From the NCBI GenBank assembly GCA_016789725.1, contig JAEUQN010000023.1, positions 1 through 58,372 on the forward strand: a stretch of 58,372 nt of DNA, given 5' to 3'. Below, piece after piece: positions 44,118-53,194 of this stretch. The position numbers and the translations under genes were made by a program. The number at the start of each line of letters is the position of its first letter. Within the stretch, counting starts at the first letter, position 1. The DNA comes from Blastocatellia bacterium (GTDB lineage: Bacteria; Acidobacteriota; Blastocatellia; RBC074). The notes below the pieces were generated by a model that made no database searches, was not told the DNA's origin, and was given only the letters and a program-made list of their open reading frames with translations.

Positions 44118-44777
44118 CTACGCGGCATATCCTTCCAGCCGTTCGCGGAGCATCTTCATCCCGCGATGCAAATTGACGCGGACGGAATCGGGCGTCAAAC
44201 CCGTGCGCGAAGCGATCTCCGGCCCGGTCATTCCTTCGACCAGTCGCAAAATCAACGTTTCGCGGTAGGCTTCGGGCAAGGCCTTGATCGTGTTCAGCAC
44301 CGCAATCGCTTCGGATTGTTCTTGCGGCTTTTGTACCATCGTGTCGGCCATTGCGTCGGTCAATTCTTCGGTCTCGGTTTTCTGGCGGTGATAATCCATC
44401 GCGCGATTGCGAGCGATCATCCCTAGCCAGCCACCAAAAGCGGCAGCATCGCGGATCGTGTGAATTTTGCGCCAGGCAAAAAAGAACACGTCCTGGACTA
44501 AATCATCGGCTTCGCTGCGCGGCGCACGCGCCAGCACGATGCCGTGAACCATGCGGGCATATTGTTGATAAAGCTCCGAGAACGCCGCGCGATCCCCGGT
44601 GCGTGCGGCCTCGACCAGTCGAAGCTCGGCTAGTTTTTCGTGACTCACCGATTGAAAGGGGGCAGCCGATGAACTCAGGGGCGGATTGGGTTCGGCTTGC
44701 ATAGAGACAATCGAAAAGATGTTAGTTGCTACCTGTGCCATTGGGTCAGCCATAAAAATAGCGGTTCTCATTCTCAC
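44118..44777 (-). CDS. ECF-family sigma factor (RpoE-like)
   Basis: A sigma factor of up to 219 residues. Region 2 is in VHGIVLARAPRSEADDLVQD with FFFAWRKIHTIRDAAAFGGW and MIARNRAMDYHRQ; region 4 is in YRETLILRLVEGMTGPEIAS with TPDSVRVNLHRGMKMLRERL. The start is uncertain: ATG 44777 has a weak GTGAG just upstream, but starts at 44753, 44741 or 44702 are possible because the first 45 residues are not conserved. The 18-bp gap to the membrane protein gene, and the continuing DUF4252 and VWA genes, suggest a stress-response operon. Its own promoter region (44778-45118) shows no recognisable site. Confidence 0.92.
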   Translation of the reverse strand: MRMRTAIFMADPMAQVATNIFSIVSMQAEPNPPLSSSAAPFQSVSHEKLAELRLVEAARTGDRAAFSELYQQYARMVHGIVLARAPRSEADDLVQDVFFFAWRKIHTIRDAAAFGGWLGMIARNRAMDYHRQKTETEELTDAMADTMVQKPQEQSEAIAVLNTIKALPEAYRETLILRLVEGMTGPEIASRTGLTPDSVRVNLHRGMKMLRERLEGYAA

Positions 44778-45118
44778 TCACCCGTCCATTTTCGCCATCG
44801 CCCGGTAAGACGGCAACGTCAATAGAACCGTTAACAGAAATTTTGTGGCGGTGAAAGATTCAGGGAGGACGGCGGCCCCCTCCGCATGCCATCTACGAAA
44901 TAGAGAGGTCAAGAAAAGGATGTTCCCCACGAAGCTTATGAAGGTTACGAAAAAAGATCGCTTGTCCCACCCAACAGCACGCCCTATACTTTGCACAACC
45001 CAGCCGCATCAGTAGTTTTTTTAACCTTATGAACAGCGCGCGTGGGTCGTCAACGGTGCGTCGAGAATATTCGGTATGACGCCGCCGTGAAACTAGGATT
45101 GATTGAGCAGGTCGAGCA
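44778..45118. other. Intergenic region with no feature seen
   Basis: This 341-bp gap between the divergent sigma factor and AT-rich orphan genes contains no convincing gene, terminator or repeat. It should hold the two promoters, but none could be identified by eye. Confidence 0.6.
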
Positions 45119-45586
45119 ATGTTGCTGAATAAACTAATCAAACACAGAAATAAATGGCTTTGGGGATTAGCCTTATCGCTTTTTTGCAGCATCACTCTAT
45201 ACATCAATTGGCCCCACGGGAAACCATATACAGACGGTCTTCCATCTGTTGACAAGGTAATTCTCTTCAGAATGCGTAAACAATGTGAGAGCTGCCCTCT
45301 AAAACCTGACAATGATGTTACTAGAACGGGAAAAGACGCCGAAGATTTTGCTCAACTGTGGCGAAAATTATATTTCAATGATAGGCCAGCATTCTGCCCT
45401 GAAATTCGCTATGGGTACGAACTGAAATTTTATCGACAAGAGCAATTGCTAGTTCATGTAAGATTTGGTGAAAGTTGTGAAAGCCTTGAGTTTTTAGCGC
45501 CCAAGCTGGAAAAGAATATTGGTTTTAGTAGTCAAGGCTATCGCGGAACTGCATTTATACAATATGTAATTAGTGCTCTTTCATAG
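45119..45586 (+). CDS. Membrane-anchored orphan protein, AT-rich
   Basis: A 155-residue protein with no family I recognise. A single signal anchor (WLWGLALSLFCSITLYI) is at residues 14-30, and the rest looks soluble and exported. Cysteines cluster in RKQCESCPLKPDND, with further ones in RPAFCPEIRYG and RFGESCESLEF, so disulfides or metal binding are possible. Codon use is visibly AT-rich (many AAA, AAT, TTA) compared with the neighbours, a sign of recent gain or relaxed selection. It stands alone in a gap between divergent and unrelated genes. No ribosome site stronger than GAGCA precedes the ATG. The gene is plausible from its length and coherent domain structure, not from homology. Confidence 0.55.
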   Translation: MLLNKLIKHRNKWLWGLALSLFCSITLYINWPHGKPYTDGLPSVDKVILFRMRKQCESCPLKPDNDVTRTGKDAEDFAQLWRKLYFNDRPAFCPEIRYGYELKFYRQEQLLVHVRFGESCESLEFLAPKLEKNIGFSSQGYRGTAFIQYVISALS

Positions 45587-45784
45587 CACTATCTCCTTCC
45601 TGAAAGGATGTCGAACATCCATCTGAGGTGGAGTTGCCAAGGAAAGGTCCTTATGGCAGGTAAGTCACGGCGGTGGTCTCTTTTACAGTTGCGCGAGTCA
45701 GCCACGAACATTTGAAGGCGCAATCTATTTGATTCGCAACGGGGGTAACGAGGAGTCGAAACGACGAACAGCAGGAGCATTTTC

Positions 45785-46894
45785 GTGAGCAAACCCTATA
45801 AATACGGTGTGTACGGTGTAGGCCGCATTGGCAAAGTGCATGCCGCCATCGTGCAGGAACAGGGGCATCAGGTTGTCGCTCTTGGCGATGATGCGCGGGC
45901 GGCGGTCGCGGCGGCGCAGGAGGAACTCAACGTCGGTGGCGTAAAGACATTTACTGACCCGGCACAAATGGCGCGAGAGATGGCCGAGGAGATGGATGCT
46001 GTGATTATTGCCTCGCACACCAGGAATCACGCGCGGGATGCGTTGCCGTTTGTCGAAGCGAAAATTCCGATCTATTTGGAAAAGCCGTTGACAGATGATT
46101 TGCAGGAGTCGTTCGCGTTTGTCGAAGCCATTGGCCGCGATCCGCGCCTGCTTCAGATTGGGTTGCAACGGCGCTATGACCCGGCGTTGCTGTACACACG
46201 GCAACTGCTCCAATCCGGTTTGGTCGGCGAAATTCGTGAAATCCGCTGCATCCTGCGCGATCAATATCCTCCGCCGTCAACCTACAGCAGTCGCGGCTTG
46301 GTGATTGATATGGGGATTCACGTGGCTGACGAAGCCATCTTCCTCACGGGCGAATTTCCCAATGAAGTCTGGGCGAGCGTCCACAGCACGCGGGGCTACG
46401 TCAGCCCGATTGACGAAGGCGGCGACACAGCGTTTGTCACGTTCACGACGCCGTCGGGTGTGTTGGGGCGGCTTGATCTCAGTCGTACGCATTCCTCCGG
46501 CTACAACAACGAAACCTACATCATCGGCACGAAAGGCACGATCCACACGGGACGATTTGCCGGGTATCCTGGCGCGATTCCCGTTGAGGTCTGGTTATCG
46601 AATGGCAAGCTGCATCCTGATTCCCGGACGTTTGAAATGACCTATCTGGAGGGGAAATACCCGGAATTTCTGCCGCGCTTCGACGTTGCATATCGCCTCG
46701 CGCATCAACAGTTCCGCGCTGACCTTGAAATCGGAGCCGCGTTTGCCGTCACGCAAAACGAAGTGCTGGATACACAGGTGTTCGTCGAGGCGGCGCATCG
46801 GTCGGCGCAGAACGCAGGCGTACGATGTCGGGTGCAGCGGAGTGATGATTTAGAGGTCTACAAAGCCGCTTGCCTTGCCAATGGATTGATATAG
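45785..46894 (+). CDS. Gfo/Idh/MocA oxidoreductase (inositol dehydrogenase-like)
   Basis: A 369-residue NAD(P)-dependent dehydrogenase with a GTG start at 45785, supported by AGGAG seven bases upstream. The nucleotide-binding motif is YGVGRIGKVH (10-19), the EKP signature is at 99-101 (YLEKPLTDD), and IDMGIHVADEAIFLTGE contains the conserved D-x-x-x-H catalytic pattern. C-terminal strands follow. It is cytoplasmic, in contrast to the Tat-type relative at 35.6 kb. Inositol 2-dehydrogenases and related sugar dehydrogenases are the closest recognisable group, but no myo-inositol pathway genes lie beside it, so the exact substrate is open. It is followed by a long perfect hairpin and converges on metX. 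Confidence 0.9.
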   Translation: MSKPYKYGVYGVGRIGKVHAAIVQEQGHQVVALGDDARAAVAAAQEELNVGGVKTFTDPAQMAREMAEEMDAVIIASHTRNHARDALPFVEAKIPIYLEKPLTDDLQESFAFVEAIGRDPRLLQIGLQRRYDPALLYTRQLLQSGLVGEIREIRCILRDQYPPPSTYSSRGLVIDMGIHVADEAIFLTGEFPNEVWASVHSTRGYVSPIDEGGDTAFVTFTTPSGVLGRLDLSRTHSSGYNNETYIIGTKGTIHTGRFAGYPGAIPVEVWLSNGKLHPDSRTFEMTYLEGKYPEFLPRFDVAYRLAHQQFRADLEIGAAFAVTQNEVLDTQVFVEAAHRSAQNAGVRCRVQRSDDLEVYKAACLANGLI

Positions 46895-46903
46895 CTTTTT
46901 AAG

Positions 46904-47025
46904 ATAACCACGGGGGACACGGGGAGCACGGGGAGAATGACGTAATGAAAGAAAGCCCCACGCGCAGTTAATACGACTGACCTTTTCCCTTTCGTCCCCG
47001 TGCTCCCCGTGTCCCCCGTGGTTAT
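46904..47025. repeat. Intergenic hairpin element, CACGGGG type, copy 3 (perfect arms)
   Basis: Two 31-bp arms (46904-46934 and 46995-47025) are exact complements, starting ATAACCACGGGGGACACGGG, around a 60-base loop. It lies between the convergent oxidoreductase and metX genes and is related in arm sequence to 24003-24132 and 33035-33152. With perfect arms it may also act as a bidirectional terminator. Confidence 0.9.
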
Positions 47026-47041
47026 TGGAAGCATTCTTCAG

Positions 47042-48094
47042 TCAAGCTTGCAGGAACTTTCGGACGGCGGGGACAAATTGTTCTGGCTCAGCTAAAAAGC
47101 CATCGTGTCCGTGCGTGGTAATCAATTTGGCATATTCGACCGCCACCTTTGCCGCTTTCATTTGTGTGGCTAACGCTTCGACATCTTCCGGCGGAAACAG
47201 CCAATCCGATTCAATCCCGATCAGCAACACGCGCGCGGTAATGCGCGACAAGGCCGCTGACAACGTTGCGTAACCAAGTTGCGGGTCGAAATTGTCCATC
47301 AACTTCGTGATGATTAAATAGGCATCGGGATCAAATCGCCTGGTGAAGATTTCGCCCTGATAATTCAGATAGCCGCCCACGTTGTAGCGCTCCGAGAGCG
47401 AGCGATGCGGGTCTTCGCCATTGCGATTGGGATGGCGTCCGTAGCGTTCGGCAAAGAGTTCCGCCGATTTGTAGGAAATCATCGCAATTTGCCGCGCGAG
47501 CGAAAGCCCGGAAGTTGGATTGTCGAAAATCGCTTGTCGTTGCAGATGATTGAGCGCGAGCGCCAATGCCGACAACGGAGCCGAGCCGACAGCGACACAA
47601 TGCCCCACCATTTCCGGGAAATCAATTGCCCATTGCATCGCCTGCATTCCGCCAATGGAACCGCCAATCACGACGCGCAATTGGTTGATACCGAGATGTC
47701 GAATTAACTCCGCCTGCGCCCGGACATTATCTTTGACACTGACGAGTGGGAAGTCGCGTCCGTATGGTTTGCCAGTGGCGGGATTGAGGCTGGTTGGTCC
47801 GGTGGAACCGTAGCACGAACCGATGAGGTTGATACCGATGACACAGTCTTTGGCTAAATCAAAGATTGCATTTTCGCCAAACAACTGCGGCCACCAATCG
47901 GCGACGCGCGCGGAACCAGAAAGCGCGTGCGGCACTAAAATCGCATTGTCGCGCGCTTCATTGAGTGCGCCGTAAATCGCATAATGCAACGTGACGTGCG
48001 GCAATATTTCGCCCGACAACAACCGAAATGGCTTGTCATTGGACAGCGTGAAATCACCTTCGTAGGTCAGAGCTAAGGCGGAAGTTAGAGACAT
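47042..48094 (-). CDS. metX: Homoserine O-acyltransferase (acetyltransferase type)
   Basis: A 350-residue alpha/beta-hydrolase of the MetX family, transferring an acyl group (usually acetyl from acetyl-CoA) to homoserine in the first dedicated step of methionine synthesis. The substrate segment NLIGSCYGSTGPTSLNP and the oxyanion region are present, the nucleophile elbow GGSIGGMQA holds S146, and the likely remaining triad members are D297 (GIESDWLFPPEDV) and H330 (THGHDGFLAEPEQF). MetX-like enzymes can use succinyl-CoA instead, and this cannot be decided from sequence alone. It lies downstream of metY on the same strand, 127 bp apart with a hairpin element between, so the two are probably both under the riboswitch upstream of metY, perhaps at different levels. 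Confidence 0.93.
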   Translation of the reverse strand: MSLTSALALTYEGDFTLSNDKPFRLLSGEILPHVTLHYAIYGALNEARDNAILVPHALSGSARVADWWPQLFGENAIFDLAKDCVIGINLIGSCYGSTGPTSLNPATGKPYGRDFPLVSVKDNVRAQAELIRHLGINQLRVVIGGSIGGMQAMQWAIDFPEMVGHCVAVGSAPLSALALALNHLQRQAIFDNPTSGLSLARQIAMISYKSAELFAERYGRHPNRNGEDPHRSLSERYNVGGYLNYQGEIFTRRFDPDAYLIITKLMDNFDPQLGYATLSAALSRITARVLLIGIESDWLFPPEDVEALATQMKAAKVAVEYAKLITTHGHDGFLAEPEQFVPAVRKFLQA

Positions 48095-48100
48095 AACGGA

Positions 48101-48219
48101 AAATCAAAAGGCAAAGTGCAAAAGGCAAAAGTTTACTCGGAAGGCTGCGCCGCTTTATCTGAAGAAAAATAACGTACCGACCTTTTGCCTTTTGCCTTGT
48201 TCGATTTGCCTTTTGATTT
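48101..48219. repeat. Intergenic hairpin element, AAAAGGC type, copy 1
   Basis: The left arm (48101-48131) starts AAATCAAAAGGCAAAGTGCA; the right arm (48182-48219) is an imperfect complement. Its left arm is identical over 31 bp to the complement of the right arm of the copy at 55193-55297. The loops of the two copies are also related when one is inverted. It fills the gap between metY and metX on the minus strand. Confidence 0.85.
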
Positions 48220-48221
48220 CT

Positions 48222-49541
<1,320 letters not shown>

Positions 49542-49604
49542 TTACAGATCAAAAGTTTTGGCGACTCGTGGCGGGATTGCCAACGTCACCCAACGTCACA
49601 ACGA

Positions 49605-49635
49605 CAAAAGCCTCAACGCTAAATCACGTTAAGGC
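49605..49635 (-). terminator. Possible attenuator hairpin downstream of the SAM-II riboswitch
   Basis: On the minus strand GCCTTAACG and CGTTGAGGC form nine pairs (one G-U) around an eight- or nine-base loop, followed by TTTTG. A sequence at 49652-49660 (CTCAACGTC) can pair instead with the right arm, giving an antiterminator choice. The T-run is short, so termination strength is doubtful. Confidence 0.5.
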
Positions 49636-49668
49636 CCTCAGAAAAAAAGATGACGTTGAGAACGAAAA

Positions 49669-49720
49669 CCGCTGTTTAGCTGTTTTTTTCGTGGAGCAAG
49701 TTGCTTAAATCGCCACGTAA
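49669..49720 (-). promoter_or_regulatory. SAM-II riboswitch (SAM_alpha type) upstream of metY
   Basis: Read on the minus strand, the leader has P1 strands CGUGG and CCACG (49713-49717 with 49690-49694), the loop GAUUUAA, then UUGC, an A-run, and GCUAAACAGCGG. The order and spacing of GAUUUAA, UUGC, closing P1 strand and GCUAAA-GG match the SAM-II consensus known mostly from Alphaproteobacteria before met genes. Location before metY fits. It probably reduces expression on binding S-adenosylmethionine. A downstream hairpin may be the expression platform. Confidence 0.82.
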
Positions 49721-49767
49721 CATGTGAACAGCTGCGAGTTTAGGCCAGGGCGCAGGATTAGTCAAAT

Positions 49768-49868
49768 AGGTGTTAGGTGTCAGGTGTCAGGTGTTAGGAA
49801 GACCTTTGGGGGCCAATCTAGCACCCAACTCACTACACCTAACACCTGACACCTGACATCTAACACCT
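49768..49868. repeat. Intergenic hairpin element, AGGTGTCA type
   Basis: The left arm (49768-49798) is AGGTGTTAGGTGTCAGGTGT continued as further 7-base copies; the right arm (49838-49868) is its complement with one mismatch in 31. The loop is 39 bases. It lies between the divergent metY leader and the ECF sigma gene. Arms are visibly tandem copies of a 7-base unit. Confidence 0.88.
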
Positions 49869-49949
49869 GCCCTAAAATTCCTGGAACTTTTCTGCCACAC
49901 AGGTTGAAATAGGAATGGCAACGAAACAACGGTATCGGAATCTGAAAGA

Positions 49950-50546
49950 ATGACGGCACTGAAAATGAACCCTATCCCCGATGAAGAATTGCTCCAGCAA
50001 ATGATGGCTGGAGATGAAGGTGCATTCATTGTGCTGTATCGCCGCTGGCAATCCAGCCTGTATCGCTTTGCCTTGCGCATGTGTGGTTCGGAGGCTCTGG
50101 CCGAAGATGTGACACAGGAAGTCTTTATGATTTTGATGCGTGAAGGTGGGCGGTTTGATCCACGCAAAGGGTCTTTGTCTGCTTATTTATATGGCATCGC
50201 GCGATTTCAGGTATTGCGAAAAATGCAGCGCGAACGCACGATGGTTTCAATGGATGATGATGAACCCGAAGTAACGGAAGAAATGATGGCGACAAGCTTT
50301 GATCCGCTGCTGGATTTATCGCGGGCCGAAACGGTCCAATCCGTCCGCGATGCGATTGGCGTCTTGCCAACGCATTACCGTGAAGTTGTGGTCTTATGCG
50401 AACTGCACGAATTAAGCTATGCCGACGCGGCGAATGTGTTGGGTTGCGCCATTGGCACGGTGCGCTCGCGGTTGCATCGGGCGCGCGGTTTATTGGTCGA
50501 GAAATTACGACCGGTGGCGGCGCGAGATTTGAAATGGCAGGTTTGA
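49950..50546 (+). CDS. ECF-family sigma factor
   Basis: A 198-residue sigma factor; the start at 49950 is plausible and MNPIP at 49965 is an alternative. Region 2 is in SLYRFALRMCGSEALAEDVT with QEVFMILMREGG and LYGIARFQVLRKMQRER. Region 4 is in THYREVVVLCELHELSYADA with GCAIGTVRSRLHRARGLLVE. The following gene has an anti-sigma zinc-finger motif at its N-terminus, so the pair is probably a stress-response module, with a TonB-like secreted protein downstream as a possible regulon member. The upstream gap contains the AGGTGTCA hairpin; a promoter was not identified. Confidence 0.94.
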   Translation: MTALKMNPIPDEELLQQMMAGDEGAFIVLYRRWQSSLYRFALRMCGSEALAEDVTQEVFMILMREGGRFDPRKGSLSAYLYGIARFQVLRKMQRERTMVSMDDDEPEVTEEMMATSFDPLLDLSRAETVQSVRDAIGVLPTHYREVVVLCELHELSYADAANVLGCAIGTVRSRLHRARGLLVEKLRPVAARDLKWQV

Positions 50547-50579
50547 GATTTGCGACGGAGAGGGCGGAGCGTGATTAGT

Positions 50580-51473
50580 ATGAATTGTGTTGAGTTTGAA
50601 AAAAATGTAGTTGATCTGGCACGGAGCGAGCCGCAGGGCGTGGCGCTGGATGTGGCAACAACGCATCGTAGTTTATCGCATGCCCAAAGCTGTGTTCGTT
50701 GTGCCAAACGTTTGAAAATGGAACAAAGCGTGAGCCGGAGCTTGCGTGCGGTTGCGGTGGAGGACCAATTGCTCAGCGCTCCGCCCGCGCTGGAAGCGTC
50801 ATTGTTGGCAGCGTTTCGCGCGCGGGAGATTGCTGTGCCGATGGCGACTAATGTGATTGTCCCGACCTTTCAGGAATCGCCGCTCAAAATGTTTTTCGCG
50901 CGTCTGAAATGGGCCTTGGCTCCGGTTGCCGTGACGGCGTTGATTGCGCTCCTGGCCTTTGCCATTTTCCGGGCGAAGCAACCTGCAACATTAGACCCGG
51001 CAATGTCAGATCAATCGTCAATCGCCAGTGGAAAGGCTTCGCCGTCAGCCACGCCCGACGTCGTATTCGCTGCCCCCGAACAGCTTGAACTGCCTGGGCC
51101 GCAACCGATAGAGGAAGCACAGCAGGGCCAAATGGCAAGATTTGAAACGCCGCGCCTGCGGGTTCCCGTGAGGCCGATTTCAAACCAGGCGGATTCTAAC
51201 CGCCGGACAGATCGCGTGACGGTGGATGTGGGCGAGTTCGTCGTAGATGAGCCGGAAGCCGTTTCAACAAAAGATTTCCTCGTTTTTGATTACGCCCAAA
51301 CGTTACCACCCGCTGACAGTGTCCAATTGATGCGGGTCCGCATGCCGCGTGAGCGATTGGCTCCGCTCGGTATTCCGTTACCCCGAGAAGCGCGTAACGA
51401 AAACTTCGTCAACGCCGATTTTCTGGTGGGGTCAGACGGTGTGCCGCGTGCCATCCGCGTGGCCGATAGATAA
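50580..51473 (+). CDS. Membrane anti-sigma factor with zinc-finger motif
   Basis: A 297-residue protein; ATG 50580 is used because GGAG precedes it by ten bases, and the open frame upstream overlaps the sigma gene. The N-terminal domain has the H-x3-C-x2-C signature in LSHAQSCVRCAKRL after a CVEFEKNVVDL helix, typical of zf-HC2 anti-sigma factors. A single membrane helix is near ALAPVAVTALIALLAFAIF. The periplasmic part is proline- and valine-rich, with repeated PxRLRVPVRP-like pieces and a C-terminal segment ending SDGVPRAIRVADR that recalls TonB-type C-terminal domains. Its position directly after an ECF sigma gene supports the role. What the periplasmic part senses is unknown. Confidence 0.82.
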   Translation: MNCVEFEKNVVDLARSEPQGVALDVATTHRSLSHAQSCVRCAKRLKMEQSVSRSLRAVAVEDQLLSAPPALEASLLAAFRAREIAVPMATNVIVPTFQESPLKMFFARLKWALAPVAVTALIALLAFAIFRAKQPATLDPAMSDQSSIASGKASPSATPDVVFAAPEQLELPGPQPIEEAQQGQMARFETPRLRVPVRPISNQADSNRRTDRVTVDVGEFVVDEPEAVSTKDFLVFDYAQTLPPADSVQLMRVRMPRERLAPLGIPLPREARNENFVNADFLVGSDGVPRAIRVADR

Positions 51474-51497
51474 TCAATCGTGATTAGCCGTTAGCTG

Positions 51498-51554
51498 CAC
51501 GTCGTAGCAAATTCAATGGCTACTCGCGCGAGCGAATGAATTCGCTACGACGTG
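51498..51554. repeat. Inverted repeat in the gap before the TonB-like gene
   Basis: CACGTCGTAGCAAATTCA (51498-51515) pairs with 51537-51554, one mismatch in 18, around a 21-base loop that itself contains CTCGCGCGAG. A second hairpin follows (51580-51629). Confidence 0.75.
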
Positions 51555-51579
51555 TTTCCTAGCCTATTTTGTCAATGCC

Positions 51580-51629
51580 GTTAGCGTTTAGCTGTGCGCC
51601 AAACTGCCGGCTCATTGCTAAACGCTTAC
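51580..51629. repeat. Second inverted repeat before the TonB-like gene
   Basis: GTTAGCGTTTAGC (51580-51592) pairs with 51617-51629, with one mismatch, around a 24-base loop. It ends about 30 bases before the TonB-like ATG at 51661. Confidence 0.65.
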
Positions 51630-51660
51630 CGCCAATCATTCTTAACCATAGGAGAAAACC

Positions 51661-53124
51661 ATGAATCGTCAATTTGTAAGTTTCGGTTGTGCGCTGGCCT
51701 TAGTTGCCAACAGCGTCGCCGCTTTCGCACAACAGCCGGTGCCAGACAAAGGCAAACCAGAAAAACGGGACGTCGTTATCAGCAGGAGTTTTAGCGTCCA
51801 ATCCGACGGCGAACAACCGGCGGACCATTTCACCTTTATCGAGGCACCCGTTGCGGCTCGTACTATGGCGCTGGGGGGCGGGCAGGCCGGATTTCAATAT
51901 GGCTTTACCACTTCGATAGACGGCAAAGTTGTCAAAGGTCAGCCGTATTCGGCTGATATTGTCAACGAGCATATTCAAACATTAAGTGATGGCAACCGCA
52001 TTGTGCGTCGTAATACTACTTCGGTAGCTCGTGATAGCGAAGGGCGCACGCGGAACGAAGCCTCGATGGTTGCCTTTGGCCCTTTGGCTGAGGCGATGAG
52101 CGACCTTCCCAAATCCGTTACGATTTATGATCCTGTTGCTGGCACCACGTACATGCTGAATCCGAAAGAGAAAACTGCCAGTAAAATGGGATCAATTATG
52201 ATTCGCAAAGTCGAGGGCAAGCCTCTCACCAGTGCTGCTCCGAAAGCGGAAAACCTGCCTGCCCCTGGCACCCAGCGTGTTGCGGGCGGTGCGTTACAAG
52301 GCAATGCAGTCAGAAAAGTACAGCCGCCGTATCCTGATGTTGCCAAGGCCGCAGGCGCCGAGGGCGCAGTGCAGGTGCGTATCAACGTGAATGAAAATGG
52401 CGAAGTCACGACGGCTGAATCTGTCAACGGTCATCCGTTGTTGCGGGAAGCGGCGCTCGATGCGGCACGCCAATGGAAATTTAAGCAGACGGAATTGGAT
52501 GGCAAACCTGTCAAAGTGCAGGGCGTTCTCACCTTCAATTTCACGCTGGAAGGTGGCCCTGGCAAAGAAGCCCGCGAGCGAGCTGTGGCAGAACTTAAAG
52601 CCGTGGCGGGAGAACGCGTGGCGTTTGAGTGGGCGGAAAAAGCGGCAGAAGAAGCTGTTGTCGCCTCCAAAATGGCAGGCGGGCAGGTGCTTCGCGTGGA
52701 TGTGAACGAACCGGGACAGGATATTCATTTCATCGCCAGCAACAAAAAGCATGAAAGCAAGAAAGAATCGCTCGGCACGCAAACTATCGAGGGTGTGCAG
52801 TGTGAAGGAACACGCAGCACGACCACGATCCCCGCTGGTGAGATGGGCAATGATTTGCCGATTAACATCATCACCGAAACTTGGTATTCGCCTGAATTAC
52901 AAGTCACGGTGTTGCGTAAATTCAATGATCCTCGGTATGGCGAAGACATCTATCGCTTGATCAATATCAATCGCGCTGCACCTGCGAAAGAGTTGTTTGA
53001 GGTTCCCGCTGATTACACGATCAAAGAAGGACGGGGAATGTTCTTTAATGACAAAATTGGTGAGGGAATGCGGATGCGGATGAGAGAAATTGAAGAGAAA
53101 GCCCGCCCACTTCAGGAACGGTAA
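51661..53124 (+). CDS. Secreted protein with an internal TonB C-terminal-like domain
   Basis: A 487-residue exported protein (signal FGCALALVANSVAAFAQ). The N-terminal (about 40-205) and C-terminal (about 300-487) parts resemble a single acidobacterial family, with RDSEGRTRNEASM and IYDPVAGTTYMLNPKEKTA in the first part and EGTRSTTTIPAGEMGND, ITETWYSPELQVTVL and FEVPADYTIKEG in the last. Between them, at about 216-297, is a TonB_C-like domain: VRKVQPPYPDVAKAAGAEGA, then VQVRINVNENGEV and AALDAARQWKFKQTELDGKP. It appears as an insertion in the larger domain. TonB C-terminal domains bind outer-membrane transporters; here the insertion may serve another contact. The gene follows a sigma/anti-sigma pair. 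Function is unknown beyond the domains. Confidence 0.85.
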   Translation: MNRQFVSFGCALALVANSVAAFAQQPVPDKGKPEKRDVVISRSFSVQSDGEQPADHFTFIEAPVAARTMALGGGQAGFQYGFTTSIDGKVVKGQPYSADIVNEHIQTLSDGNRIVRRNTTSVARDSEGRTRNEASMVAFGPLAEAMSDLPKSVTIYDPVAGTTYMLNPKEKTASKMGSIMIRKVEGKPLTSAAPKAENLPAPGTQRVAGGALQGNAVRKVQPPYPDVAKAAGAEGAVQVRINVNENGEVTTAESVNGHPLLREAALDAARQWKFKQTELDGKPVKVQGVLTFNFTLEGGPGKEARERAVAELKAVAGERVAFEWAEKAAEEAVVASKMAGGQVLRVDVNEPGQDIHFIASNKKHESKKESLGTQTIEGVQCEGTRSTTTIPAGEMGNDLPINIITETWYSPELQVTVLRKFNDPRYGEDIYRLININRAAPAKELFEVPADYTIKEGRGMFFNDKIGEGMRMRMREIEEKARPLQER

Positions 53125-53156
53125 TCAATTGTGGGTCCTCTTGAAACCGTTCTCAA

Positions 53157-53194
53157 ATCGCCAGCAGTGTTGTCGCAAACCTGCTGGCGATTTT
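53157..53194 (+). terminator. Intrinsic terminator after the TonB-like gene
   Basis: ATCGCCAGCAG (53157-53167) pairs perfectly with 53181-53191, loop of 13 bases, followed by TTTT. It lies between the convergent TonB-like and NYN-domain genes and may serve both directions weakly. Confidence 0.88.

Noticed and set aside
46904..47025. Possible insertion sequence or transposon end
   Set aside because: The long inverted repeats enclose only about 60 bases; no transposase gene or clear target duplication was found.
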